23,673 nt of DNA from Actinomycetes bacterium (GCA_021833085.1 JAKBGL010000004.1:1-23673), one strand, 5' to 3'; numbered from the stretch's first letter, positions 1 to 10,691 are shown. The notes: generated by a model from the letters alone, not told the origin. Program-made: numbers and translations.

Positions 1-3
1 TCT

Positions 4-20
4 TTGTGGCGTCACCACAA
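4..20 (-). terminator. Candidate hairpin terminator after atpC
   Basis: A perfect 6-bp stem, TTGTGG paired with CCACAA around a 5-base loop (CGTCA on the plus strand), lies 27 bases past the atpC stop. The position suits the end of the ATP synthase operon. Only 3 bases remain before the window edge in the direction of transcription, so the U-tract that would confirm an intrinsic terminator cannot be seen. It could equally be a chance dyad. Confidence 0.35.
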
Positions 21-46
21 CACCGAAACGCTGTCGCACAGATCAC

Positions 47-441
47 CTACTCTGCTATGCCAGCAATCTCCATTCGCACCTTAGCTGACTGCATCAATCG
101 ACTACCGAGTTCCACGTCTCCGTCTTGAAGGGCTTGCTCAGCTTGACTTCTCATGTGTAGAACCGTCTCGGCTTCGATCTCCTTGGCCAACTCTGCCGAG
201 GATGTGACAACGCTCACTTTATTCAAAGCCGCCCTCACAAAACCTCCATCGACAGCTGCCATTGATACAGAGCCGTCAGCTAGAACTATCCTCAAAGCAC
301 AAGTTTCGACAAGGCCGATAAACGGTGAATGTCCTGCCATAAAGGTTATGTCCCCGGAGCCACTTCGCAAAGTCACAGCGTTTCCTTCGCTCTCGAAGAC
401 GACATGCTCAGGTGAGACGAGTGCAAATGGAAAGTTAGCCA

Positions 442-442
<1 letters not shown>
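47..442 (-). CDS. atpC: ATP synthase F1 subunit epsilon (AtpC)
   Basis: Epsilon subunit of the F1Fo ATP synthase. It is part of the central rotor stalk with gamma and inhibits wasteful ATP hydrolysis. At 131 residues it has the normal family length. The N-terminal ~85 residues form the beta-sandwich (FPFALVSPEHVVFE at the start, GDITFMAGHSPFIG around residue 30). The C-terminal ~45 residues are the helical hairpin (EIEAETVLHMRSQAEQAL). It starts with GTG at 442. That GTG shares one base with the atpD stop (TAGTG), and an AGAGGG ribosome site lies just upstream inside atpD, so translation is probably coupled to beta. It is the last gene of the operon. Confidence 0.95.
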
Positions 443-1896
<1,454 letters not shown>

Positions 1897-1941
1897 TCAC
1901 CGACAAACATAGAAATAAGATCAACTACAAACATCTAGCAA

Positions 1942-2853
1942 CTAACCTTTCTTATCAAGGTCATCTTCAACCTTGAGTGCCTCTGCACCGCCAACTATCT
2001 CCATGATCTCAGTTGTAATGGAGTCTTGTCGAGCCCTATTTAAAAAGCGCTTGTACTTCCTAGCTAGCTCTTCTGCGTTCTCTGTCGCGGACTTCATGGC
2101 TCTTTGTCTATAGGCATACTCTGCAGCTGAGGCTTCAAGTAAAAGAGCGAACAATCTCGCAAGGGTAAACTGACGAAACAATGGAACGACGATCGCATCT
2201 CTCGAAGGTTCGAACTCAAAGTCAAAAGAACTAGAGGACTTAGCGCTATCGATCTCAAGTTGGTCCCTAGAGATAGGGAGTAACTCCATCGTCTCCAAGT
2301 TCTGCACTCCTATGGAAACGAACCTATGAGATATCACATAGACCTTTGATATCTCGCCTTTTTCATAACGATCGAGCACCGACCCTAATATATACATCGC
2401 TTGAACGTAAGTTGGGCTCTCAGTGACCCCATTTACCTGGGTGGCTACCTCAATCTCTTGAAACTTAAAGTAATTTTGGGCCTTCTTTCCCACGCCTACT
2501 AGCTCCACCGCAGAGCCTTCAGCGCGAACACGTTCGGCCAATCGCTCAGTTGCCCGTAGAACAGAGGAGTTATATATACCACAAAGTCCTCTATCGGAAG
2601 TCACTGCAATAACCACTACAACTCCGGCAGTATCGGTGGGATCCGTATACGGATTCTTAGGCAAAAACGCCGCTTTGACTAAGTCACGTACAATCTCAGA
2701 GATCTCTCGATAGTACGGCCTGGCATTAGCCATGCGCGAGATCGCCTTTTGAATTCGCGACGCCGCTATCAACTCCATCGCTTTAGTAATCTTTTTCGTT
2801 GACTGTACGCTTTTAATTTTTCGTCGAAGCGTACGCTCCTGACCACCGGCCAC
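1942..2853 (-). CDS. atpG: ATP synthase F1 subunit gamma (AtpG)
   Basis: Gamma subunit, the rotating shaft that couples the Fo ring to F1 catalysis. At 303 residues it matches actinobacterial gammas. The N-terminal helix carries the family signature (RRKIKSVQSTKKITKAMELIA, split here at the KK). The C-terminal helix ends with the conserved YRQRAMKSATENAEELARK and LNRARQDSITTEIMEIV segments; both helices form the coiled-coil axle. The start is GTG at 2853 with a TAGGAGC ribosome site about 9 bases upstream. The atpA stop lies 10 bases before it, so alpha and gamma are on one transcript. Confidence 0.97.
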   Translation of the reverse strand: MAGGQERTLRRKIKSVQSTKKITKAMELIAASRIQKAISRMANARPYYREISEIVRDLVKAAFLPKNPYTDPTDTAGVVVVIAVTSDRGLCGIYNSSVLRATERLAERVRAEGSAVELVGVGKKAQNYFKFQEIEVATQVNGVTESPTYVQAMYILGSVLDRYEKGEISKVYVISHRFVSIGVQNLETMELLPISRDQLEIDSAKSSSSFDFEFEPSRDAIVVPLFRQFTLARLFALLLEASAAEYAYRQRAMKSATENAEELARKYKRFLNRARQDSITTEIMEIVGGAEALKVEDDLDKKG

Positions 2854-2863
2854 CTAATAGCTC

Positions 2864-4390
2864 CTAGCTCTTAACTGTCGTGGGTTCAAAACCGGTTTTG
2901 AACTCATCAATCGCAGCAATAAGCTCTTTGCGATCGGGAAGCTTTCCAGTATTTCTGATAACTTCGAGCAGACCACCATAACGAACTCTCATGAAATCCA
3001 AAACGTCCGTGACAAAACGACTGACATCTTCCGTTAGGATATCGTCTAAGAGGCCAGCGGTTCCCAAAAAGATCGTGAGTACTTGTTCCTCTACAGGCAC
3101 TGGCGAGTTTTGAGGTTGCTTTAGAAGCTCCGTTAAACGATAACCTCGATCAAGCTGCGCCTGTGAGATCTTATCCAGCTCAGACCCAAAAGCCGCAAAG
3201 GCTTCGAGCTCCCTAAATTGTGCCAGATCTATTCGCAAGTTGCCAGCGACCTCTCTCATCGCCTTGATTTGCGCTGCTCCACCAACTCTAGAGACAGAGG
3301 TTCCCACATTAATAGCAGGTCGGACTCCAGAGTAAAACAGATCTGTATCCAAAAACACCTGACCGTCAGTGATCGAGATAACATTCGTCGGGATATACGC
3401 CGAAATATCCCCCTCTTTGGTCTCGATGATAGGCAGGGCTGTCAAAGACCCGCCACCTCTTTCATCTGAAAGCTTTGCAGCTCTCTCAAGCAGCCTGGAG
3501 TGGAGGTAAAACACATCTCCTGGATAGGCTTCCCGCCCCGGTGGTCGACGCAACAACAGCGCAAGTTGTCTGTATGCCTCGGCTTGTTTGGATAAGTCAT
3601 CGTAGACTATGAGAGCGTGTTCGCCATTTTCCATCCAGTGTTGACCCATAGCGCATCCCGCATAAGGAGCAAGATACTTAAAAGGTGCAGATTCGTCAGC
3701 CGTTGCCACAACGACGACTGTATGGTCCAAAGCCCCATGTTCTTCAAGAATCGCAACCGCTGCAGCTACAGTCGAACCTTTTTGTCCTATCGCTACGTAT
3801 ATACACTTCACACCATTTCCCTTTTGGTTGATGATAGTGTCGAGTGCAACAGAGGTTTTACCGGTTTTACGATCTCCAATGATTAGCTCTCGTTGGCCAC
3901 GCCCTATGGGGCACATCGTATCAATAGCTTTGATTCCCGTCTGCATAGGTTCGCTTACGGGTTGTCTATCTACAATACCCGGCGCTTGGACCTCAAGCCT
4001 TCTAGTCTCTTGATACTCGATAAGGCCCTTATCGTCTATAGGTGCACCTAAGGCATTTACAACTCGTCCCAACAGAGCGTCACCAACTGGCACGGAAAGA
4101 ATCGATCCGCTAGAACGAACAAACTCGCCCTCCTCTACAGAGTTAGCAGCTCCAAGTATTACCACACCTATCGTATCTTCGTCCAAGTTCAACGCTAGCC
4201 CAACAGCGCCGCGTTCAAAGTTCAACAGCTCATTAACCGCCACAGAGGGTAGTCCAGAGACACGAGCGATCCCGTCTCCGAGTTCGAGGACTCTACCTAC
4301 CTCTTCTCCCGACAGTGACGGCTTATAGTCGGAGAGGCGACGCCTAATGGCTTCGGAAATCTCCTCTGAATCAATAGTAAAATCAGCCAA
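2864..4390 (-). CDS. atpA: ATP synthase F1 subunit alpha (AtpA)
   Basis: Non-catalytic nucleotide-binding alpha subunit of the F1 head. At 508 residues it has the normal length. P-loop GDRKTGKT at 172-179; the GQKGSTVAA and [13 protein letters not shown] segments follow. The arginine of [10 protein letters not shown] supplies the arginine finger to the beta active site. The N-terminal 20 residues ([16 protein letters not shown]) form the helix expected to bind delta. The start is TTG at 4390, unusual for so highly expressed a gene, but it is supported by a GGGAG ribosome site and by alignment of the N-terminus to the family. It follows atpH after 21 bases. Confidence 0.98.
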   Translation of the reverse strand: MADFTIDSEEISEAIRRRLSDYKPSLSGEEVGRVLELGDGIARVSGLPSVAVNELLNFERGAVGLALNLDEDTIGVVILGAANSVEEGEFVRSSGSILSVPVGDALLGRVVNALGAPIDDKGLIEYQETRRLEVQAPGIVDRQPVSEPMQTGIKAIDTMCPIGRGQRELIIGDRKTGKTSVALDTIINQKGNGVKCIYVAIGQKGSTVAAAVAILEEHGALDHTVVVVATADESAPFKYLAPYAGCAMGQHWMENGEHALIVYDDLSKQAEAYRQLALLLRRPPGREAYPGDVFYLHSRLLERAAKLSDERGGGSLTALPIIETKEGDISAYIPTNVISITDGQVFLDTDLFYSGVRPAINVGTSVSRVGGAAQIKAMREVAGNLRIDLAQFRELEAFAAFGSELDKISQAQLDRGYRLTELLKQPQNSPVPVEEQVLTIFLGTAGLLDDILTEDVSRFVTDVLDFMRVRYGGLLEVIRNTGKLPDRKELIAAIDEFKTGFEPTTVKS

Positions 4391-4411
4391 TTAAGTCTCC
4401 CAAACAGTTAT

Positions 4412-5287
4412 CTAATGAATCGCGTCCGCTACCAAAGAACGTACTTCTTCCAGCCTTCTACGTGCACTGACATCGAACAATATGTCTCCTACCAGAGCCA
4501 CAATACCGGCTACCAAACTCGGTTGTACACTATTACGAAGCTCCAAACTCCTAGACGTTACACCTTCTAGAACCGTCAACAATGCCTCAGAGTTGTGTTG
4601 AGAAAGCTCTCGAGCGGAACGCACATCGGCAATTCCTTTACCTCGCTCAGTAGATAAAAGAACTACCAAATCATCAAGAAGTTCGACGATATCTCGCACT
4701 CTCGATGTCTGAACCGCAAACAAAATGAGTTTTAAGGCAACTTGTCCAATACGCGCCGAGAATAGATCAGACACCAAACCTCTCCTGAGTTCAGCGTTAG
4801 ATCCAACACCTGAAAGAAGTCGTTGCAAAGATCCGCTGCCCTCGATAGACCGAGCAACCTTGAAAAGATCACCCTCTGCGTTTGCTAAATCGACCGAACC
4901 ATCGACTCTCACTAGGGCCAAGGCGTAGCCTTCGACTCGCTTTCGCGTTGACGCAAATCCAATCTTCGCTGGATTGAAGTCAGATAGAAACATCCCTGGG
5001 AGGTCTTGGAGCGTACGTCGAAGTTCACCGGGGATCTCATCTACAACTGTCGCCCGCAACACCTCGGTCGTAAACTTCGAAGAGGCTTTAGAACCAAAGA
5101 TGTCAACAATAAGTTCCGATCTCTCATGGGCGTTATAACTAGAGTCGCATAAGACACTAAGAAGCTCCTCTGAACTCGATATGACTGAATAGACATTGCT
5201 TAAGTCGTCTCGAACTATCTCAAGCTGACCCTTTGACTCCGCCACGTCGCGCACGCCCAGAGCATACCCTAGAACCCACTCTCTCAC
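4412..5287 (-). CDS. atpH: ATP synthase F1 subunit delta (AtpH), long two-repeat form
   Basis: Delta subunit, which joins the peripheral stalk (b) to the top of F1. At 291 residues it is much longer than the ~180 of E. coli or Bacillus but near the ~270 known from Streptomyces. The N-terminal helical domain appears twice. The first copy is about residues 5-90 (YALGVRDVAESKGQLE, SSEELLSVLCD, AHERSELIVDIFG). The second is about 117-205 (YALALVRVDGSVDLANAE, GSGSLQRLLSG, AELRRGLVSDLFS). The usual C-terminal strand region follows (residues 225-291). No membrane helix is present, so this is not the mycobacterial b-delta fusion. The GTG start overlaps the atpF stop as GTGA, implying coupled translation. 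Confidence 0.93.
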   Translation of the reverse strand: MREWVLGYALGVRDVAESKGQLEIVRDDLSNVYSVISSSEELLSVLCDSSYNAHERSELIVDIFGSKASSKFTTEVLRATVVDEIPGELRRTLQDLPGMFLSDFNPAKIGFASTRKRVEGYALALVRVDGSVDLANAEGDLFKVARSIEGSGSLQRLLSGVGSNAELRRGLVSDLFSARIGQVALKLILFAVQTSRVRDIVELLDDLVVLLSTERGKGIADVRSARELSQHNSEALLTVLEGVTSRSLELRNSVQPSLVAGIVALVGDILFDVSARRRLEEVRSLVADAIH

Positions 5288-5816
5288 TTAGCTCTTGCAC
5301 CCACTTCGCTCAAGAACTGAACCACCAGTGGGTCAACACTCACTCTGTCGACCTCGTATGAGATGATCCTAGATGCTAACTCCACCGCCAGATCACCCAC
5401 CGAACTGCGGAGTTCGTTCATAACGCGTTCTTTTTCAATCATAAGAGACTCATCGGCGCGTCGTTTGATATCAGCGGCTTCTTCTTGGGCTCGTCTCAAA
5501 AGATCTTCTCTCATCAGTTCCGCCGTCTTGCGCGCCTCTTCAATGAGACGATTCGCCTCTTTGCGACCCTCTTCTAGTTGGTTTCTGTACTCAGCTAGAA
5601 CTCTTTCCGTCTCTAAACGAGCCTTTTCGGCGGCTTCTATATCGTTACGGATCTTCGCCGTGCGCTCTGTCATGATCCTTTTTACGGGAGGGAAAGCAAA
5701 CTTTACCAACAACGCTAAAAGGACGATGAAAGACACTACAGACCAGATAATCTCACCTGTAGCTGGGAGAATTGGATTAAAAGCTTGATTTGCCCCAAAT
5801 ATAAATGAGAGATGCA

Positions 5817-5817
<1 letters not shown>
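5284..5817 (-). CDS. atpF: ATP synthase Fo subunit b (AtpF)
   Basis: Peripheral stalk subunit b. At 177 residues it has one membrane helix (about residues 23-43, IIWSVVSFIVLLALLVKF) followed by FPPVKRIM. A long charged coiled coil runs to the end, rich in Glu/Arg/Ala, with E-A-A-E-K-A-R heptads around residues 60-135. This is the stalk that reaches up F1 to delta. The ATG start overlaps the atpE stop by one base (TGATG), and the stop overlaps the atpH start (GTGA), so it is wedged between two coupled junctions. No clear ribosome site precedes it; reinitiation after atpE is likely. Confidence 0.96.
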
Positions 5818-6116
<299 letters not shown>

Positions 6117-6161
6117 CTAAAAGAGACCGATTTGACCTCTCGATTTACCTGCCTCTGACCT

Positions 6162-6249
6162 TAACCGCTTCGGTTACTGTCAAAGATTACTACTTATGAC
6201 AATTTGCTGGGATAGCTCCCTAAACACTACATTATGCTCCGCTTAGGGA
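6162..6249 (-). promoter_or_regulatory. Two hairpins in the atpB-atpE spacer
   Basis: The 182-base gap between atpB and atpE is the longest within the ATP synthase operon and holds no ORF I can support. It contains two dyads: TAACCG/CGGTTA at 6162-6176 with a 3-base loop, and TCCCTAA at 6217-6223 paired with TTAGGGA at 6243-6249 (19-base loop). No U-tract follows either, so they do not look like terminators. By analogy with other atp operons, where the region before atpE raises its translation or stabilises its mRNA, they may set the c-subunit dose. That role is inference. Confidence 0.4.
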
Positions 6250-6277
6250 TACCCGAGCCGAGTCTACACACTTCAAA

Positions 6278-7051
6278 TTAGTGATCGCCTGCCATCGCCT
6301 CCCCTATGTAAACCGCTGTAAGAGTTGTAAAAATGAAGGCTTGCAGAGCGCTTACGAATATCTCATACCCGGTAACGAGCACCAACATCGCAAACGGTAG
6401 TGGAAGTGCAATCAATAGAAGACTTTTTACAAATAACGCCTCTGACAAGATCGCAAAGGTTACAAGCAACAAATGGCCGGCCAACATATTTCCAAAGAGA
6501 CGAATGGCTAGTGCAAATGGTCTTACGATGAACGTCGAGAGAAACTCTAGAGGGATGAGTAGCGGGAGTAGAGGTAATGGCACACCCTTTGGTATCAAGG
6601 CTCCTTTTAGATACTTGCCGAGACCTTGTCTTTTAATACCAACCGCTACAAAGGTTATGTAGGAGATTAACGCCAACGGGATCGTTACGCTCGTTCTCGC
6701 CGTGGCTGGCATTTGAATAAATGGTATAACTTCAAAGAGATTACTAAATAGGATAAAAAAGAACATGCCAACGAGCCACGGTACCCACGTTATGCCTTCC
6801 GGACCCATTGCGTCAAGAACTATCAGGTTCGTAACGAACTCAACTGAGTACTCGACAAAATTTTGAAGGCCGGTGGGTACCAACTTGGCACCTCGGCCCG
6901 CTAACGCAAACATGACTATGGTAATGATGGCTGCTGCTAGTGTGATGAGCCCAATTTTGTTTAAAGCAAGGGCTGATCCACCAAAGAGTATTGACTTCCA
7001 GTTTAGGAGTTCCCCAATTGGAGGAAAGCTAATACTACCTAGAACAAACAC
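6278..7051 (-). CDS. atpB: ATP synthase Fo subunit a (AtpB)
   Basis: Membrane stator subunit a, which forms the two proton half-channels against the c ring. It has 257 residues and five to six hydrophobic helices. The essential arginine is Arg184 in FALAIRLFGNMLAGH. The last helices carry Glu230 (TGYEIFVSALQAF) and Gln237, the usual channel-lining positions. EFVTNLIV and SNLFEVIPF earlier are also typical. The GTG start at 7051 is preceded by AGAGGAG, located in the last codons of the upstream AtpI-like gene. The two genes are one base apart, so they are probably translationally coupled. Confidence 0.97.
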   Translation of the reverse strand: MFVLGSISFPPIGELLNWKSILFGGSALALNKIGLITLAAAIITIVMFALAGRGAKLVPTGLQNFVEYSVEFVTNLIVLDAMGPEGITWVPWLVGMFFFILFSNLFEVIPFIQMPATARTSVTIPLALISYITFVAVGIKRQGLGKYLKGALIPKGVPLPLLPLLIPLEFLSTFIVRPFALAIRLFGNMLAGHLLLVTFAILSEALFVKSLLLIALPLPFAMLVLVTGYEIFVSALQAFIFTTLTAVYIGEAMAGDH

Positions 7052-7052
7052 C

Positions 7053-7490
7053 CTAAATACTCCTCTTAGGTGGTCTTAGGCCCGCGTAGGCCAGCTTCCC
7101 TGTTACACCGCGCGCCATCAAAACAACCGCAGTCAGGTGCGTGATAATTAGTGCTCCTCCGTAAACCTTCAAGTTCATCCAGTCAGCCTTGGCGACGGGT
7201 AAAGTGCCCACCGTCAGTAGTATCAAATCAACAAACAAGCTCGCAATAGCCGAAACCATCAAAGCAACCGGAGAAATCCTAGCGCCTGCCGAGAGAACTT
7301 TTGTAGCAATCGCAAAATTAATCACTACTAATAAACACCCATAAGCCGCAGAGTATAAGCCATGTTCGCCATATATCACAAATGCAATAGCCACCACAAC
7401 AAACGAGGCTACGAGTGAGTACGCGATTAGCTTTTTACCGAGAATAAGTTCGACATCGTTACCACTGTCAGTACTCAAATCACCAGGCAC
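7053..7490 (-). CDS. atpI: AtpI-like ATP synthase assembly protein
   Basis: Four hydrophobic segments (about residues 23-43, 47-68, 75-97 and 112-131 counted from a GTG at 7496), a short hydrophilic N-terminus, and position directly before atpB all fit the ATP synthase I chain family. AtpI is linked to c-ring assembly and sometimes magnesium supply. The sequence is not conserved enough for a motif-based call. The start is ambiguous. The longest frame begins with GTG at 7496, but AGAAGGG at 7498-7504 would then be only 1 base away; GTG at 7490 leaves 7 bases and is preferred (145 residues). The start overlaps the candidate small ORF upstream. Confidence 0.7.
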   Translation of the reverse strand: MPGDLSTDSGNDVELILGKKLIAYSLVASFVVVAIAFVIYGEHGLYSAAYGCLLVVINFAIATKVLSAGARISPVALMVSAIASLFVDLILLTVGTLPVAKADWMNLKVYGGALIITHLTAVVLMARGVTGKLAYAGLRPPKRSI

Positions 7491-7599
7491 TGGCACACCC
7501 TTCTAAAGCGACTACCGGCTCTGGAACCTCTAAGGGTTGCAAAACCAGGTCATAAACTATCACTAAACTTATAGTTAGCGCAAGTTGTAAAGGCATCAT
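7480..7599 (-). CDS. Candidate 39-residue membrane micropeptide in the atp operon
   Basis: The gap between the AtpZ-like and AtpI-like genes is filled by an ORF starting with tandem ATG codons (7599 and 7596), 5 bases after the previous stop. It ends at TGA 7480-7482, overlapping the atpI start by about 11 bases. The product begins MMPLQLALTISLVIVYDLVL, a single probable membrane segment, followed by a proline/valine-rich tail (LEVPEPVVALEG). The only upstream ribosome-site-like sequence is a weak ACGAG. Its exact fit into the operon, with the same short-overlap style as its neighbours, argues for a real gene. Its length alone could arise by chance. I recognise no family. Confidence 0.4.
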   Translation of the reverse strand: MMPLQLALTISLVIVYDLVLQPLEVPEPVVALEGCASAW

Positions 7600-7604
7600 T
7601 TTGG

Positions 7605-8012
7605 TTACTCGTCTAATGTATCAACGTCGGAGGCTGTTGCACCTTCAAGTAGTCCACTAAAACCTTCACCTCTATCAGCGTCGGTCCGTTGCTTTTTCTT
7701 CATCGTCCACATAACCATCGCTTCCTCCATCTCAAGACGGCTTCTAAAGTATGACCGAAGCACCGAACCCACAGCGCCGAAGAGCACAGCCACTACAAAG
7801 TACCATATACTTCCAAAAGACGCCGTCAGCAACCATCCTATTAACGCCATAAGTACTACCACACCAACCTGCTCGACCACGGATGCAAGAGCATCCGTAA
7901 CCGGTGCGGTTGATCCACCCTCAGGTACCCTAACAGGACTTTTTAGCTGCTGGTAAATACTTAGCAGAAAACGAGACAACAAGACACCACCATCGAATCT
8001 ATACTCTGCCAC
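7605..8012 (-). CDS. AtpZ-like small membrane protein of the ATP synthase operon
   Basis: 135 residues with two adjacent hydrophobic helices (about 49-66 and 69-87) separated by a short FGS turn, and a basic exit (LRSYFRSRLE). This is the layout of the AtpZ / ATPase gene 1 family (G-x-LL-x(4)-G-x(5) then a glycine-rich second helix ending in Arg). The N-terminal ~45 residues are soluble; the C-terminal tail is charged and acidic (MKKKQRTDADRGEG then DVDTLDE). AtpZ acts with AtpI in Fo biogenesis or magnesium handling. The start is GTG at 8012 with no convincing ribosome site; no better codon exists before the in-frame stop at 8052-8054. Family assignment is by topology and position. Confidence 0.6.
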   Translation of the reverse strand: MAEYRFDGGVLLSRFLLSIYQQLKSPVRVPEGGSTAPVTDALASVVEQVGVVVLMALIGWLLTASFGSIWYFVVAVLFGAVGSVLRSYFRSRLEMEEAMVMWTMKKKQRTDADRGEGFSGLLEGATASDVDTLDE

Positions 8013-8050
8013 AATATATGCGATGTTCCAGTATCTGGCAAACCTGGAAG

Positions 8051-8085
8051 ATTATCTATAAAATTTACCAATGAAGCGGCGCTTC
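8051..8085 (-). promoter_or_regulatory. Hairpin and AT-rich patch between wecA and the atp genes
   Basis: The 107-base gap before the AtpZ-like gene holds a small dyad, GAAGC-GGC-GCTTC (8073-8085). Downstream on the minus strand is TATAGATAAT (8051-8060), which resembles a -10 box. No good -35 hexamer sits at the right distance. It may be a weak internal promoter for the ATP synthase operon or only an AT-rich spacer. Confidence 0.25.
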
Positions 8086-8119
8086 TCCTGAACTCCCTCA
8101 CATTTTCTGCGTCGCGTTT

Positions 8120-9376
8120 CTACGAGTTGGAAGGAAACACCGTCTCACCTGACGTCTCCATGTTGTCGACTTCATTCTTCGGCACAGTATCGGGAACGGC
8201 ATCGCTTTCGCCAGAGTTCGATACCTCTTTAGTGTCAGCTCCGCCGCGCACACTGCGAAGGAACGTTCCAAACAACCCAACTCTCGCATGCTTTCTTCTC
8301 CCGTTAGATCCAGGATGGAACATCGCCCATAAAATCACGGCCACCAATACAATTACAACCGGAACGATCGCTTTGGTCTCACTTATAAAGGTCGGAGTAA
8401 GAGCGACGAGTGCCAACACCGAGGTCCAAGCCCAAAGAATCACAACTGATCTTGCATGGCCATGGCCCATCTGCATAAGACGATGGTGAAGGTGCTCTTT
8501 GTCCGGCGAAGACACACTAGTTCGTCGGGCCGTTCTACGGACGACGGCGAACGCCATATCTACCATAGGTACGCCGAGAATTACGAACGGAATAGCTAGA
8601 GGTGCAAAGAAAAAAAAGGTCTGATCAGCAACGTTTGAGGTTCTTCCACCAACGACGGACGTAGACGCGGCCATCAGCAGACCTAAAAACATTGCACCGG
8701 TATCTCCCATAAATACCTTAGCTTGATGGATATTGTGAGGCAGAAAACCTATGCAAATTCCAAAAGTCGCGAAGGCAACTAAAGGTCCAAGCGAGGTCGT
8801 GGGAAGTTGCCCTAACGACTGAAGCTTCAAAGAGTAGATTCCAAAAGCCAGTGACGCTATAGCAACGATCCCCGCGGCCAATCCATCTAGTCCATCGATA
8901 AGGTTCACCGCGTTCTCCATGGCTACTACCCACAACGCCGTCAAAAGTGGTGTTATTGAGGCAGAAAGGACCACTACGCCGGCGAAGGGAAGCTTGAACC
9001 AAAACATTGTTACGCCAAAGATCCATAGCACAGAAGAAGACAGGATCTGTCCCGCCAACTTAGCGGGTGCAGATACGTCAAAGATGTCATCCAAAGCTCC
9101 AACGACGACGATGACAAGACCGCCTAAAGCCACACCAATCGGTTCCGAGGAACTCGAAAACACGGGGCTAAATACCCCGAAGAGCTGAGCAACTACTATA
9201 GCGACAATGAAGCCCCCAAACATAGCTACTCCCCCCAATGTAGGAGTAGCACGCGTGTGGATCATGCGACCGCCAGGTTTCACAACAAATCCAAAAGTCG
9301 GCGACAGTTTCCTGACTAGGAATGTGCCAAGATAGGTAACGACCGCAGCAATGGCTATTATCGCTACATAATCCAA
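8120..9376 (-). CDS. wecA: Undecaprenyl-phosphate sugar-1-phosphate transferase, WecA/TagO/Rfe type
   Basis: Polytopic membrane enzyme that moves a sugar-1-phosphate (probably GlcNAc-1-P) from its UDP form to a polyprenyl phosphate, the first step of cell-wall glycan or arabinogalactan-type linker assembly. 418 residues, about ten to eleven hydrophobic helices. Active-site motifs: DDIFD at 96-100, NLIDGLDGLA at 158-167, FMGDTGA at 222-228, and HLHHRL at 295-300, the cytoplasmic His motif of WecA/TagO rather than MraY. The last ~60 residues are a hydrophilic Ser/Asp/Glu-rich tail. The start is TTG at 9376 with AGAGGAG upstream, 17 bases after glyA. The same gene (rfe) precedes atp in mycobacteria. 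Confidence 0.9.
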   Translation of the reverse strand: MDYVAIIAIAAVVTYLGTFLVRKLSPTFGFVVKPGGRMIHTRATPTLGGVAMFGGFIVAIVVAQLFGVFSPVFSSSSEPIGVALGGLVIVVVGALDDIFDVSAPAKLAGQILSSSVLWIFGVTMFWFKLPFAGVVVLSASITPLLTALWVVAMENAVNLIDGLDGLAAGIVAIASLAFGIYSLKLQSLGQLPTTSLGPLVAFATFGICIGFLPHNIHQAKVFMGDTGAMFLGLLMAASTSVVGGRTSNVADQTFFFFAPLAIPFVILGVPMVDMAFAVVRRTARRTSVSSPDKEHLHHRLMQMGHGHARSVVILWAWTSVLALVALTPTFISETKAIVPVVIVLVAVILWAMFHPGSNGRRKHARVGLFGTFLRSVRGGADTKEVSNSGESDAVPDTVPKNEVDNMETSGETVFPSNS

Positions 9377-9392
9377 AGAGCTACTCCTCTTT

Positions 9393-10691
9393 TTATTTAG
9401 CTAAAAATGGTGGCGGAAACTCCAAACACAACGATCTAACCTCTTCACGAATTCGCTTAATCTCTCCTTCATCTTCCCTCTTGCGCAAAGCGGTGGCTAT
9501 ATACTCGGCTACTAAAGACATCTCATTGACTCCCATCTTTGCAGTTGTCATAGCCGCAGTGCCGAATCGAAGACCAGATGTAACAAAAGGAGAGCGCGGG
9601 TCACCTGGAATTTGGTTTCGATTGCACGTTATACCAGCTAGATCAAGTACTTCTTGTGCCTGCTTCCCTGAAAGGTCGGCGTCAAAGCTTTGTAGATCCA
9701 CAAGAATTAGATGCGTATCGGTACCTCCTGAGACCACTCGGAAGCCTTGCGTCTCAAGTTCCTTAGCGAATGCCTTCGCATTCTCAACTACCTTTTGCTG
9801 GTAAGACCTAAATTCAGGAGTTAGCGCCTCAAGAAATGCTACTGCTTTAGCCGCTATAGTATTTTCGAGTGGGCCACCTTGAAATCCAGGAAAGAGGGCC
9901 TTGTCGATAGCTGAACCGTACTCTTCATGGGAAACTATAGCCCCGCCTCGTGGCCCTCGAAGGGTCTTATGTGTCGTAAAGGTAACGACATCAGCACCTT
10001 TTGACCCGTCTTTTTTAAAGAGAGGATTGGGGTATATTCCAGCAGCAATCAACCCTGCGACATGAGCCGCATCGAACATAACCAACGACCCGACTTCGTC
10101 AGCAATCTCTCGAACTCGGTCGATCTCTATAATGCGCGAGTAAGCGGTAGCTCCTGCGACGATCATCTTAGGCTTATGTTCCTTCGCAAGTGCATAAAGG
10201 TTATCGAGGTCAATAACTTCACCACCTACACCCTTTGGAGTTACTCCGTAACCGACAAAGTTATAAAGTTGACCCGAAAAGTTCACCGGTGACCCATGAG
10301 TTAGGTGGCCCCCTTGATCAAGGCGCATTGCAAGAACTGTCTCTCCAGGCTTCAAAAGTGCAAAATATACAGCAGCGTTCGCGTTCGCACCACTGTGAGG
10401 CTGAACGTTTGCATGAGGAGCACTAAAGAGAGTTTTCAACCTATCTATGGCAAGCGACTCAACCTTATCCACCGTTGCGTTGCCTCCGTAGTACCTCTTT
10501 CCTGGGTACCCTTCTGCGTACTTGTTGGTCAATACAGAAGCAGTAGCCTCCATGACCGCCAATGAAGTAAAGTTTTCTGAGGCTATCAACTGCAAAGAGG
10601 TGCTCTGTCTCTCTATCTCTTCGTCTATCAGATGAGCCAGCTCTGGGTCAACACCTCTCAGGTGACTGCCGACTAACGGATACTCAGACAT
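9393..10691 (-). CDS. glyA: Serine hydroxymethyltransferase (GlyA)
   Basis: PLP enzyme interconverting serine plus tetrahydrofolate with glycine plus methylene-tetrahydrofolate; the main one-carbon source of the cell. 432 residues from ATG 10691. [10 protein letters not shown] at 34-43, [14 protein letters not shown] at 57-70, [11 protein letters not shown] at 95-105, and the PLP-binding Lys242 in [12 protein letters not shown]. The frame stays open 9 codons further to TTG 10718, but a perfect AAGGAGGT at 10696-10703 lies inside that extension and fixes the ATG. It has its own 208-base leader, so it may be transcribed independently of tsaC, with wecA following. Confidence 0.97.
   Translation of the reverse strand: MSEYPLVGSHLRGVDPELAHLIDEEIERQSTSLQLIASENFTSLAVMEATASVLTNKYAEGYPGKRYYGGNATVDKVESLAIDRLKTLFSAPHANVQPHSGANANAAVYFALLKPGETVLAMRLDQGGHLTHGSPVNFSGQLYNFVGYGVTPKGVGGEVIDLDNLYALAKEHKPKMIVAGATAYSRIIEIDRVREIADEVGSLVMFDAAHVAGLIAAGIYPNPLFKKDGSKGADVVTFTTHKTLRGPRGGAIVSHEEYGSAIDKALFPGFQGGPLENTIAAKAVAFLEALTPEFRSYQQKVVENAKAFAKELETQGFRVVSGGTDTHLILVDLQSFDADLSGKQAQEVLDLAGITCNRNQIPGDPRSPFVTSGLRFGTAAMTTAKMGVNEMSLVAEYIATALRKREDEGEIKRIREEVRSLCLEFPPPFLAK

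Noticed and set aside
5363..5788. 141-codon plus-strand ORF antisense to atpF
   Set aside because: It mirrors the coiled-coil codons of atpF, has a Ser/Arg-biased product with no family likeness and no ribosome site; a shadow frame.
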